From an uncultured Vibrio sp. (lineage in GTDB: Bacteria; Pseudomonadota; Gammaproteobacteria; Enterobacterales; Vibrionaceae): a stretch of 64,000 nt of DNA. A program made the translations under genes and the position numbers. Position 1 is the stretch's first letter; every line of letters starts with the position of its first letter. The notes under the pieces were generated by a model, which did not search any database, had not been told where the DNA came from, and was given only the letters and a program-made list of their open reading frames with translations. This document shows, piece by piece, positions 46,816 through 55,179 of the stretch. Where the stretch lies: positions 62,001-126,000 of the forward strand of contig NZ_OY776222.1 in the NCBI RefSeq assembly GCF_963675395.1, written 5' to 3'.

Positions 46816-47726
46816 TCTACCGGTACTCCATTCTGCGCGGCAATCACAGCTTTTGCCTTCACATCTTTCATACCAAATTCACTCAACCACCAATCCAACT
46901 CTTTTGGTAATTCCAGTTCATCTTTCTTACCGTTACTTCGAGTCAATGGTTCGTGTGCTTCAATAAAGACGCTTCTGTCTGGCTCTAATGCCACTTTAAC
47001 CGGTTGGTTAATAACCCTGACTTTTTCTCCTCGGCGTACTTGTTCAAACAGCCATTCAATGTCACTCGGCTCCATACGGATACAGCCCGCACTAACGCGC
47101 ATGCCGATACCAAAATCTTTATTGGTGCCATGAATCAGGTATTCACCATTCCCGTAGGATAAACGCAGGGCGAACATACCCAATGGGTTATCAGGGCCAG
47201 CAGGAACAACCGCGGGTAGATCAACGCCTTTTGCTTTGTATTCGGCACGGATTGAAGCCGGTGGTGTCCATGTCGGATTAGGTCGCTTTTGACTGACACT
47301 GGTTGACATCACGGGCGTATCACGCCCTATACGGCCGATCCCAACCGGGAATACGTGCACGACGTTCTCGTTAGAAGGGAAGTAGTACAAGCGCAGCTCG
47401 GCCAGATTGATAACGATACCTTGATGAGGAACATCTGGAAGAATGAGTTGGGTTGGTACAGTAAGTACATGCCCTTCCTGAGGAAGAAAAGGGTCTACGC
47501 CTTTATTCGCAGCCATTAAACCCAACATTCCAACGTCATAGAGCTTAGCAATATTGGCCATGGTTTCCCCGTCTTGAACAACGTGGTTTTCAATACGACC
47601 AATGACACGACTGCTGTCTGAGGGTAACTCATACATCTTAGCAAATGACAATCCACTCACTAACGACAATGATACTGATAACAGGGTTCGTTTCGCGATA
47701 CTCATCGATCGCTTTTTGCTAAGCAT
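46800..47726 (-). CDS. L,D-transpeptidase (YbiS/ErfK-like)
   Basis: A 308-residue envelope enzyme: signal peptide to about FA-K (residue 30), a LysM-like motif (VVQDGETMANIAKLYDVG), and a YkuD catalytic domain with HGTNKDFGIGMRVSAGCIRM containing the active Cys. Such enzymes attach Lpp to meso-diaminopimelate or crosslink peptidoglycan. It starts 6 bp after the photolyase stop and probably is cotranscribed with it. Facing lpp tail to tail supports an Lpp-anchoring role, which is inference. Confidence 0.9.
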   Translation of the reverse strand: MLSKKRSMSIAKRTLLSVSLSLVSGLSFAKMYELPSDSSRVIGRIENHVVQDGETMANIAKLYDVGMLGLMAANKGVDPFLPQEGHVLTVPTQLILPDVPHQGIVINLAELRLYYFPSNENVVHVFPVGIGRIGRDTPVMSTSVSQKRPNPTWTPPASIRAEYKAKGVDLPAVVPAGPDNPLGMFALRLSYGNGEYLIHGTNKDFGIGMRVSAGCIRMEPSDIEWLFEQVRRGEKVRVINQPVKVALEPDRSVFIEAHEPLTRSNGKKDELELPKELDWWLSEFGMKDVKAKAVIAAQNGVPVEITAP

Positions 47727-47732
47727 GTCACT

Positions 47733-49148
47733 CTATTCCTTGGCACTTTTGAAGAGCCGTAAGGTTATCTCTCTTTCTGCTTTATGATCAACCATCGGAG
47801 TGTGATAATCCAGTAAAGAAAACTCGTCCCAAGTCCATGGTTTGTGGAGGAACTTGTTCGGTACACTTTTAAGCTCTGGTAACCAATGTCGCACGAAGCG
47901 GCCATCAGCATCAAACTTCTCTCCCTGACTCACCGGGTTAAAAATCCGGAAGTAAGGCTGACCATCGCAACCCGTCGACGCAGACCATTGCCACCCTCCA
48001 TTATTGGCGGCAAAATCACCATCGACAAGTTTACTCATAAAGTAAACTTCACCCCAGCGCCAGTCGATGTGAAGATCTTTAGTGAGAAAGCTTGCGACTA
48101 TCATGCGCAAGCGATTGTGCATCCAGCCCGTTTGGTTTAGCTGACGCATAGCAGCATCGACAATAGGATAACCCGTGGTCCCGGTTGTCCAGCGCTCAAA
48201 TGCTTTCTCGTCGTAAGACCACTGAATCTTTTCTTCCCAATCAATAAAGCCCTTGCCTTTGACTAGCTTGGGTTCAAAGACCAGTAAGTGTTGGTAGAAC
48301 TCTCGCCAGATGATTTCACTTAACCACGTTGCTTTGCCATCCGTTAAATCCGATTGATCATTCTCAGCGAACAACCTAGCAATACATTGTCTCGGTGACA
48401 AAGCGCCAATGGCTAAATAAGGAGAGAGTTGACTGGTGCCGTCGATCGCTGGGAAGTCACGCTGCTCGCGATATTCATCACTTCGCTCACGCGCAAACTC
48501 TCTTAACTGATTGAGAATATCACTCGTTGATGCCAACCAATGCTCACTGGATTCGCGCGGATAGCTGAATGTGAAATTGTCATCAAAACACTTCCCTTCT
48601 ATCGCTTTCAACGTTTGTCGCGAAAGCATTTGTTGTGGATGAGGTTTTGTTACTATTGGTAATTGAAACTTCTGCAGCCAGGCTCGTTTGAAGGGAGTAA
48701 ATACCTTAAAGTATTCACCCTGCTTATTCAGAGCTGTCGTCGGTGCATGAACGCACTTGTCATGAAGTAACTCAAAGCTTGCACCAGACTTATTTAAAGC
48801 GTCAGAGACTTTTCGATCAAGCGCTTGCTCGTTCACTTCGTAGTGGATATTTGCCATTACACCAGTTGCATTTAGAGCCTGGACCCACTGGCTTATCACC
48901 GCAGTGCAATCGGAGAACTTATCGACTTCTGTATACAAAAATGGAATATTGAGCTCGGTGAGTTCTCGATTAAGGTGCTCTAAGCGTCGAGCGATCAGAT
49001 CCGCTTGCATCGGAGCCATATGATGCGCTTGCCACTGCTTCGGAGTTGCAATAAAACAGGCAACAACAGGTTGTCCTGAGTCTAGGGCTGCTTGTAATGC
49101 CGTGTGGTCTAACGTTCTTAAGTCACGTCGAAACCATACCAGAACCAT
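47733..49148 (-). CDS. phrB: Deoxyribodipyrimidine (CPD) photolyase
   Basis: A 471-residue class I photolyase. N-terminal antenna-binding alpha/beta domain (LVWFRRDLRTLDHTAL), then the FAD domain with TTGYPIVDAAMRQLNQTGWM, RMIVASFLTKDL and WQWSASTGCDGQPYFRIFNP. It repairs UV-made pyrimidine dimers with blue light. Its ribosome site overlaps the stop of the MerR gene 9 bp upstream. In E. coli phr likewise follows a DUF1722 gene (ybgA). Confidence 0.94.
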   Translation of the reverse strand: MVLVWFRRDLRTLDHTALQAALDSGQPVVACFIATPKQWQAHHMAPMQADLIARRLEHLNRELTELNIPFLYTEVDKFSDCTAVISQWVQALNATGVMANIHYEVNEQALDRKVSDALNKSGASFELLHDKCVHAPTTALNKQGEYFKVFTPFKRAWLQKFQLPIVTKPHPQQMLSRQTLKAIEGKCFDDNFTFSYPRESSEHWLASTSDILNQLREFARERSDEYREQRDFPAIDGTSQLSPYLAIGALSPRQCIARLFAENDQSDLTDGKATWLSEIIWREFYQHLLVFEPKLVKGKGFIDWEEKIQWSYDEKAFERWTTGTTGYPIVDAAMRQLNQTGWMHNRLRMIVASFLTKDLHIDWRWGEVYFMSKLVDGDFAANNGGWQWSASTGCDGQPYFRIFNPVSQGEKFDADGRFVRHWLPELKSVPNKFLHKPWTWDEFSLLDYHTPMVDHKAEREITLRLFKSAKE

Positions 49149-49157
49149 GATGTCTCC

Positions 49158-49973
49158 TTAGCCGTTCGCTACTGGATCAAGATGAAGTTTCGTTATTACC
49201 TCAGAGCATTGAATCTGATGAGGAAATTGCGCTTGCATCGCTTTTAACACCTCTACCTGTTTGACAGGAAGTGCTTTGTTCGAGAACAAAAAAATACGCT
49301 GATAGCGATCGATGACCTGATGCTCCACCAGACCAGAAATGTCATTAACGTTATCAATTAAGGTCGTGTGATAACCTTGCTCACAAAGTAATGCCGCTTG
49401 AATCCAGCTTTCTGCTTGTCGGTTTTGTTCAAAGCAAACCAGCAAACACTTACCTTTAGAAGAGGCCTTGTTTTCAGAGTCAACAATAAGTGCTAGTCGT
49501 TTAATAAGACACGTCTGAAAAAGACCCATCTGTATTGAACGAAGCGACCCTTTAACGAGCTCTAATGCTTCAAAGATTGGCTCGATAAATTGTTCAACCA
49601 CGAGATTAAGGGGATACTCTTTCATCACCGATGACAGTACACTCTCCGTCTTAGCATGATTAATATCGGATAAAGCGGAAAGCAGTGTTTCAACCTCTTC
49701 CAATGCAGGTGACTCATCGATCATTTCAAACTCACCGCCTTTGCCTAGCAAGCCTTTAACCTTACCAATGGCAATGCCTTTCGCGAGCCAACTTTGTACC
49801 TCTTTGATCGTGTCAATGTCCTGCTGGCGATACAAACGATGGCCTTTCTCTGTTCGCTGAGGTTGAATCAGATTGTATCGCCTCTGCCATGCTCGCAGGG
49901 TGACAGGCTTTACCCCGGTTATCTCTGCAACATCTCTAATTGCGTACAGTTTTTCTTCTGAACTACAAACCAT
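49158..49973 (-). CDS. MerR-family regulator of the photolyase operon (LitR/CarA-like, no B12 motif)
   Basis: A 271-residue regulator. The N-terminal MerR helix-turn-helix reads YAIRDVAEITGVKPVTLRAW, then QRRYNLIQPQRTEKGHRLYR. The C-terminal part has the CarA/LitR-like layout of a helical bundle (about 80-170) plus a Rossmann-like domain (KCLLVCFEQNRQAESWI). It lacks the B12-binding D-x-H-x-x-G and W-x9-E-H motifs of light-sensing LitR/CarH, so it probably does not bind cobalamin. It overlaps the upstream gene by 11 bp and probably controls its own operon through the inverted repeats at 50928-50999. Confidence 0.87.
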   Translation of the reverse strand: MVCSSEEKLYAIRDVAEITGVKPVTLRAWQRRYNLIQPQRTEKGHRLYRQQDIDTIKEVQSWLAKGIAIGKVKGLLGKGGEFEMIDESPALEEVETLLSALSDINHAKTESVLSSVMKEYPLNLVVEQFIEPIFEALELVKGSLRSIQMGLFQTCLIKRLALIVDSENKASSKGKCLLVCFEQNRQAESWIQAALLCEQGYHTTLIDNVNDISGLVEHQVIDRYQRIFLFSNKALPVKQVEVLKAMQAQFPHQIQCSEVITKLHLDPVANG

Positions 49974-50913
49974 AACGTAATCTCATCTCCTGCGGGTGCG
50001 GCGCTAAATATTTTTGCTTCTGTAAATACTCGTCTGGATAAGTATTTAAATAGTGTTTGATGAGGGTTAGCGGGGCAAGTAACGGAAGCACGCCGGTGCG
50101 ATAATCATGAATAACCGTTGCTAACTCTTCTTTCTCATCTTTGGATAATACACGTTTAAAATAGCCCTGCAGATGCATCAACACGTTTGTGTTATTTTTC
50201 CGGCTGGCACGGTTTGAAAGTGCTTTCATCAGCCCCAAACGATACTCTGTATAAAAGTCTTCAATCTCGTACCTGGCAACCTCGGCGACTAAGCGACCCA
50301 AGGCCCGATATGACTCAGGATGATGCGCCATTAGTGTCAACTTATAACGAGAATGGAAATCAATAATTTTGCCACGAGTTGGCTCTCCTGACATGGATTG
50401 ATAAAAGTCATTCAAGCAGTAAACACGAGTAATAAAATTCTCTTTAAGCACCGGGTCGTTTAAACGGCCATCTTCTTCAACAGGCAGCCATGGCATCTTT
50501 TGCATCAGCGTTTGCGTATACAACCCCACCCCCTCCTTAGAAGCATGATGCTTGCTGTAAACTTTCACGCGCTCCATGCCACACGTTGGCGACTTAGCAC
50601 ACACAATGTAACCACACAGCTGCTGATCCTGTAGCTGATCCACTTTCTTTGCAGAGTATGCCAACATATTGTCAGTGTGATCATTCTCAGGATTTTTTGT
50701 TTCAACCAGCGCGATTCGTTCTTCATCTGAGATCAGACGAATCGTAGGTCGAGGGACTGGCATACCAACGCCAACCTCAGGGCAAACAGACACAAAGTCG
50801 AAGTAATTGCTGAGCTCTTTTGTCACAAAGTTACTGACTTTATGACCAGAGTCAAAACGAACACGCTCGCCTAGCACGCAAGAACTGATACCCACTTTGA
50901 TTGAAGATTCCAT
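49963..50913 (-). CDS. DUF523-DUF1722 protein (YbgA-like)
   Basis: A 316-residue fusion: DUF523 in the N-terminal half (GISSCVLGERVRFDSGHK, VCPEVGVGMPVPRPT, and cysteine motif CAKSPTCGMERVKVY) and DUF1722 in the C-terminal half (YKLTLMAHHPESYRALG). The conserved cysteines suggest metal or Fe-S binding; the function is not established, but DUF1722 genes repeatedly sit beside photolyase genes. The ATG at 50913 is chosen over an upstream start that would run into the operator region. First gene of the operon. Confidence 0.88.
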   Translation of the reverse strand: MESSIKVGISSCVLGERVRFDSGHKVSNFVTKELSNYFDFVSVCPEVGVGMPVPRPTIRLISDEERIALVETKNPENDHTDNMLAYSAKKVDQLQDQQLCGYIVCAKSPTCGMERVKVYSKHHASKEGVGLYTQTLMQKMPWLPVEEDGRLNDPVLKENFITRVYCLNDFYQSMSGEPTRGKIIDFHSRYKLTLMAHHPESYRALGRLVAEVARYEIEDFYTEYRLGLMKALSNRASRKNNTNVLMHLQGYFKRVLSKDEKEELATVIHDYRTGVLPLLAPLTLIKHYLNTYPDEYLQKQKYLAPHPQEMRLRYGL

Positions 50914-50927
50914 AATAACGCCATCCC

Positions 50928-50950
50928 TATACAAAAGGTTTTGTTGTATA
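50928..50950 (-). promoter_or_regulatory. Inverted repeat TATACA-N11-TGTATA, candidate MerR operator 1
   Basis: Arms at 50928-50933 and 50945-50950 are exact complements separated by 11 bases. The site lies just upstream of the DUF523 start. It shares arm type and spacing with the site at 50971-50999. Confidence 0.55.
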
Positions 50951-50979
50951 ACTTATAGCAAGCTAGCTACAATTGTACA
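50951..50979 (-). promoter_or_regulatory. Promoter of the photolyase operon
   Basis: On the minus strand, TTGTAC (-35, inside one arm of operator 2) is followed after 17 bases by TATAAG (-10), with TTATAC just after. Spacing is optimal for the housekeeping sigma factor. The two inverted repeats flank it. Confidence 0.6.
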
Positions 50980-50999
50980 AGAAAAAAAGCTGTACAATT
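50971..50999 (-). promoter_or_regulatory. Inverted repeat AATTGTACA-N11-TGTACAATT, candidate MerR operator 2
   Basis: Perfect 9-base arms at 50971-50979 and 50991-50999 with an 11-base spacer (AGAAAAAAAGC). It overlaps the -35 box. Spacer identity with operator 1 points to one regulator binding both. Confidence 0.65.
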
Positions 51000-51310
51000 T
51001 AGTCATTTTACTTAGTCACCGTGGCTTTCGATCACCGCGAGTTAAAAAAGAATTTCCGCTCAAACCACCGATTCTGTGTGCGCAGTCAACAAACGAACGT
51101 CAAGCAAATCGATTGCCTTTTCGCTTTCAACAGATTTAGTTATAATCACTAGAACTAGTTTCCATAAGGGCGTTTTTTGTGACCAATCTCTCAAGGGGAT
51201 GGTGTACTCCCCGATATTATTGCCTCAACGAAAACGAACAAATTCAACAGAATTGGTAACAGGTATCTACACTAGATGCGTTTTATCAAACAGAACTTTG
51301 GAGAGCACTT
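51000..51310. other. Intergenic region upstream of deoD
   Basis: About 310 bases with the deoD leader. ACTAGAACTAGT near 51149 is a small palindrome, and GGGGATGGTGTACTCCCC near 51194 can form a hairpin. Neither matches a riboswitch or DeoR/CytR site I recognise. Confidence 0.35.
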
Positions 51311-52021
51311 ATGGCAACCCCACACATCAACGCACAACCAGGTGATTTCGCTGAAACAGTCCTAATGCCTGGCGATCCGTTGCGAGCTAAATACATTGCA
51401 GAAACTTTTCTGGAAGATGTGCAGCAAGTTTGTGACGTTCGTAACATGTTCGGCTTCACTGGCACTTACAAAGGTAAAAAAGTATCAGTAATGGGCCACG
51501 GTATGGGCATTCCATCATGCTGTATTTACGTACATGAGTTGATCGCTGAGTACGGTGTAAAAAACGTAATCCGTGTAGGTAGCTGCGGCGCGGTACGTGA
51601 CGACGTTAACCTAATGGACGTCGTTATCGGTATGGGTGCTTCAACAGACTCAAAAGTAAACCGTATCCGTTTCAATAACCACGACTTCGCAGCAATCGCG
51701 GACTTCGGCCTTTTAGAAGAAGCCGTGAAACAAGCACGTGTACAAGACGTTCCAGTAAAAGTGGGTAACGTGTTCTCTGCTGACTTGTTCTACTCACCAG
51801 AAGCAGACCTGTTTGAGAAGATGGAGAAGCTGGGCATTCTGGGTGTCGATATGGAAGCGGCAGGTATCTACGGCGTTGCCGCTGACCTAGGCGCTAAAGC
51901 ACTGACTATTCTGACCGTTTCTGACCACATCATCCGTGGCGAAAAACTAAGCTCTGAAGAGCGTCAAAAATCATTCAACGACATGATGAAAGTTGCACTA
52001 GAAACCGCAATCAACATCTAA
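51311..52021 (+). CDS. deoD: Purine-nucleoside phosphorylase DeoD
   Basis: A 236-residue protein of the hexameric trimeric/DeoD family. Motifs: [49 protein letters not shown] and the active Asp in VSDHIIRGE. It splits purine nucleosides with phosphate. It starts with a GAGAG ribosome site. This is probably the chromosome-2 copy, as in V. cholerae. A hairpin follows. Confidence 0.95.
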   Translation: MATPHINAQPGDFAETVLMPGDPLRAKYIAETFLEDVQQVCDVRNMFGFTGTYKGKKVSVMGHGMGIPSCCIYVHELIAEYGVKNVIRVGSCGAVRDDVNLMDVVIGMGASTDSKVNRIRFNNHDFAAIADFGLLEEAVKQARVQDVPVKVGNVFSADLFYSPEADLFEKMEKLGILGVDMEAAGIYGVAADLGAKALTILTVSDHIIRGEKLSSEERQKSFNDMMKVALETAINI

Positions 52022-52031
52022 GTCATTATTT

Positions 52032-52054
52032 GCAGCCAGTGCCTAACTGGCTGC
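52032..52054 (+). promoter_or_regulatory. Hairpin between deoD and the zinc-ribbon gene
   Basis: Arms GCAGCCAGT/ACTGGCTGC pair over 9 bases with a 5-base loop, without a T run. It may be an RNA processing or weak stop signal; the two genes could still be cotranscribed. Confidence 0.5.
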
Positions 52055-52079
52055 CCGAATTATCCCAGAGGGGGCGATC

Positions 52080-53549
52080 GTGTCTAACGGCGAACTGCCA
52101 AAAGATGCAGATGGGTTACAACTCAACTTTTGTAAAACATTGGCGTGTGACAACTTTGGATTGAGTGATGCAAAACATTATGTTCTGCAACGTGCTAACC
52201 CTAAACGTCCGGCGATGGTATGCCGTGAATGCGGCGCTTTCCCCCCCTTACTTAACAATCGCGATGTCGTGAACGAACTTCATCGTCTACGGCACGTTCA
52301 TAGTGACGGCTTACCTGCTTGTCGCAATAACGACTGCGAAAACTTCGGACTTTCTGTCCACACACACAAACACCTCTACCATGCGTTTGGCTACAGTGGC
52401 GATCGCCAACGTTACCGTTGTAAAGCGTGTCAAAGTACGTTCGTTGACAAATGGTCCGGCGCAAACAAAAAGCTGCAGTTCCAGGAAAACCTGATGGCTT
52501 TGCTGTTTACTGGTTATTCCGTGCGCGAGATCTGTCGCAAGCTCAGTATCAACCCAAAAACGTTTTACGATCACGTGGACCATATTGCCAGTCGCTGTCG
52601 CCGTAAATTAGCGACCATAGACGCTCGGTGGGTAAACCATGCGAGTCAGTATGAATTAGCGTCAAACTACATCGCTTTGCAGCCAAAGAGTAACAATGGT
52701 GTGTACTGGATCGTCTCGGGCGAAGCACACTCTGGTTACATTCTTTGCCAGCATGTTAACTACGCATCTGATGAAGAGCCAACAGGGTCGCTTGATCACA
52801 ATCCTTACGACCAGGTATCTCGCTTTGTCTCTCAAGAGTACACGGCAGAAACCAGCGAACCGCCAGCCGCACCTTCAAACAAACTTCGTGAACGCATCGA
52901 CCAGAAATACCAAACTATTTTGGCTCGCGGGAATGTGGAAGACCCTCTTGGAAATCTTGCCACCTTTCATTATCCATCAAAAGGGGCGCTGATTCGGCCA
53001 CCTTATACCTCGTACGCGCATTATTTGCATGTCCTTGATATGTGTAGCCCGAGCAAGCGCGTGTCTATCTACATGCCTCAAGATCCGCTACTTCGATCTG
53101 CGGCATTGAGCGTCTGTCTAGCTCGCATCAAAGAGAAAAATATCGACTTAATGTATGTAGACGAAGATCCAGCATGGGACATGAACTTACCATTTGGCAA
53201 AATTGATATTGCGTACATGAGTTGGTGGCGCGACCGATGGGCAATTTCCAACCAAGGCGACAACAGCAAAGGAATTTGTTATCTAGCCGGTGATCACAAT
53301 GAACCTGAAAAATGGTTCAATGTAGCAACAACACGTCAAGTACAGTTCTACCAAAATAGATTCCAGCTACTTTTTGAAAGCTTCATCAACGAGCCGCGTC
53401 GCAAATTAAGACCTGGAGGTCTGCTACCTCTTTTAGACATCTTCAGAGCTTGGCATAATTTGTGCTACCAAGATAAAGAAGGTCTCACTGCGGCTCAAAG
53501 GCTCCAAGTTACTGACGCTCCTTTGACGATTAAACAGCTCCTATCCTAG
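52080..53549 (+). CDS. Transposase-like double zinc-ribbon DNA-binding protein
   Basis: A 489-residue protein. Two related zinc-ribbon units lie at the N-terminus: CKTLACDNFGLS...CRECG, and CRNNDCENFGLSVHTHKH...CKAC. Each has the C-x4-C-x-N-F-G-L-S beginning. A helix-turn-helix follows (YSVREICRKLSINPKTFYDH), as in IS1 InsA/IS1595-like proteins. The C-terminal 280 residues look like a degenerate RNase-H-type domain, but I see no sure DDE triad. No terminal repeats flank it, so it is likely a domesticated regulator. It starts with GTG after GAGGGGG. Cytoplasmic homologues occur at this place in vibrios. Confidence 0.72.
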   Translation: MSNGELPKDADGLQLNFCKTLACDNFGLSDAKHYVLQRANPKRPAMVCRECGAFPPLLNNRDVVNELHRLRHVHSDGLPACRNNDCENFGLSVHTHKHLYHAFGYSGDRQRYRCKACQSTFVDKWSGANKKLQFQENLMALLFTGYSVREICRKLSINPKTFYDHVDHIASRCRRKLATIDARWVNHASQYELASNYIALQPKSNNGVYWIVSGEAHSGYILCQHVNYASDEEPTGSLDHNPYDQVSRFVSQEYTAETSEPPAAPSNKLRERIDQKYQTILARGNVEDPLGNLATFHYPSKGALIRPPYTSYAHYLHVLDMCSPSKRVSIYMPQDPLLRSAALSVCLARIKEKNIDLMYVDEDPAWDMNLPFGKIDIAYMSWWRDRWAISNQGDNSKGICYLAGDHNEPEKWFNVATTRQVQFYQNRFQLLFESFINEPRRKLRPGGLLPLLDIFRAWHNLCYQDKEGLTAAQRLQVTDAPLTIKQLLS

Positions 53550-53694
53550 CAGCCAGAATCATAAGGAGCCATGACGCTATCGATGAGATCTCTGATGATT
53601 TATGAAGTAGTACTTGATCTGCTCTCGTCATGAAATGCGCGCCTAACATTGCAGTTAGGTGTAAATTCCAGTTCGATAGTCATGGAAGTAAACG

Positions 53695-55179
53695 TTGGAT
53701 AGAAGCAAAACTCAGCTAGAATATGAACTAGCACAGCTTAAAGAGCAAATTAGATCTCAACCTGAATCCACTCTGCGCAAAGCTGAGCAGTTACGTGTTA
53801 GAGCAGAACAAGTGTTGTTTATCGAAGGAGAGATCCAAGCCCTTCTTATCATGGCACACTGCTGCTGGTGCGCCATGGATTATTGTCAAGGGCTAAAGCT
53901 CATCAAGACTGCCTACGATAAGCAGATCCAGCTAGAAACCGATGAATACCTTCCAGAGATTCTCCACACATTCGCGCTACAATACTGGGGACAAGCCAAA
54001 TATTTTTCAGCTCAGCAGTACTGGATTAACGCGCTCGAACAGTCCGCCCTTGTCGATAATATCGAAATCCAACTGGAATCACTGATCGGGTTAGGTAACG
54101 TTTGGCGTATCACCGATGAACTCAAACTTGCCGCATCAACCCATGAACTAGCCGTAAAAGTGGCAAACAACCTCCGTGTTTCCTGTCTGGAAGGCAAAGC
54201 CCGTATCTTACTCGCGTGGGATTACTACGTGCTGAAGGATTACGTCAAAATGTTGACTATTCTTGACGGCGCAACGGAAGCACTTAAAGATTATGATGAT
54301 TCGACATGGCAAGCAGAAATATGGGACTTCAAAGGGCTAGCTTTACTGGGATTGGAGAGGCTAGACGCCGCAGAAGTTGCGACGCAAAAAGCGCATCAGA
54401 TCGCGATGGAGCATGACCTCACATGGATGAAAGCGCATTCGTTCATCAGCAGGGCCCGTCTGGAACTTCTGCGTAACAATACCGAAAGTGCCACAAGGTT
54501 GTTGATTGCAGCAGAAGAGTCTGCGCGACATTTTGACAAGGGCGAGTTACTTAGTCAGATTTGCTACCAGCAGTCACGTGTTGCAGAAGAACAAGGTCAC
54601 TTTGAAGTCGCATTCCACGCCTTCAAAAAATACCGAAAACACTCGCTTCAAATGCTAAAAGAGCAAAGGCATCAACTCAGTCAGGATAAAGCGCAAAGCT
54701 CCAAGCGCAAACTGGAGCAGCGCGCTCGTAAACTGATTAACCATATTCGTTCTCAGCATGAGTATGATCCTGAGAAGCACCTCTCTAACCTTGTTTCTGA
54801 AACCTACTGGTGGGAGCAGCTTGTTCTTTTCAAAAGTGAGCTTAAACAGTCAAATCATGCGATTATCATGATCCGTCACGCCGAACCGGCTTTTTTGGAT
54901 GCCTGTACTGAACTCATTCACTCTTTAACCACACCAACCGATTTAGTGTCCCGTCTTTCTACTGACAGACTTGCGATGTTGATAGCGGACAAAGGTCAGG
55001 CTGCTGAAGCAATGTATAAGACGGTCCAGTCCATGATTAGAATTTACCCGTGGGAAAGGCAAGGTCTGAAAGGGCCACAACCCACATTGTATTTACAAGA
55101 TATTCTGACTTTCCCGTTCACATTAGAGCAATTGGAAGAAAGCCATAGAGAGGTAATGAAAAATGGAACAATTGCTTAA
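53695..55179 (+). CDS. TPR protein with degenerate GGDEF-like C-terminus
   Basis: A 494-residue protein, mostly TPR-like helix pairs (about residues 20-330), then a coiled coil (330-365) and a 115-residue end. In that end, the stretch TDLVSRLSTDRLAMLIADKG aligns by eye with the R-Y-G-G-D-E-F-x-x-L-L segment of diguanylate cyclases, but GGDEF is replaced by STDRL. It would be inactive. The start is a TTG at 53695 with GGAAG upstream; no ATG fits. It overlaps the next gene by 17 bp, so the two products are made together and may pair. Confidence 0.72.
   Translation: MDRSKTQLEYELAQLKEQIRSQPESTLRKAEQLRVRAEQVLFIEGEIQALLIMAHCCWCAMDYCQGLKLIKTAYDKQIQLETDEYLPEILHTFALQYWGQAKYFSAQQYWINALEQSALVDNIEIQLESLIGLGNVWRITDELKLAASTHELAVKVANNLRVSCLEGKARILLAWDYYVLKDYVKMLTILDGATEALKDYDDSTWQAEIWDFKGLALLGLERLDAAEVATQKAHQIAMEHDLTWMKAHSFISRARLELLRNNTESATRLLIAAEESARHFDKGELLSQICYQQSRVAEEQGHFEVAFHAFKKYRKHSLQMLKEQRHQLSQDKAQSSKRKLEQRARKLINHIRSQHEYDPEKHLSNLVSETYWWEQLVLFKSELKQSNHAIIMIRHAEPAFLDACTELIHSLTTPTDLVSRLSTDRLAMLIADKGQAAEAMYKTVQSMIRIYPWERQGLKGPQPTLYLQDILTFPFTLEQLEESHREVMKNGTIA

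Noticed and set aside
51149..51215. Purine riboswitch before deoD
   Set aside because: A hairpin-forming stretch exists but conserved riboswitch core bases are not recognisable.
52080..53549. Active insertion sequence around the zinc-ribbon protein
   Set aside because: I found no terminal inverted repeats or target duplications on either side.
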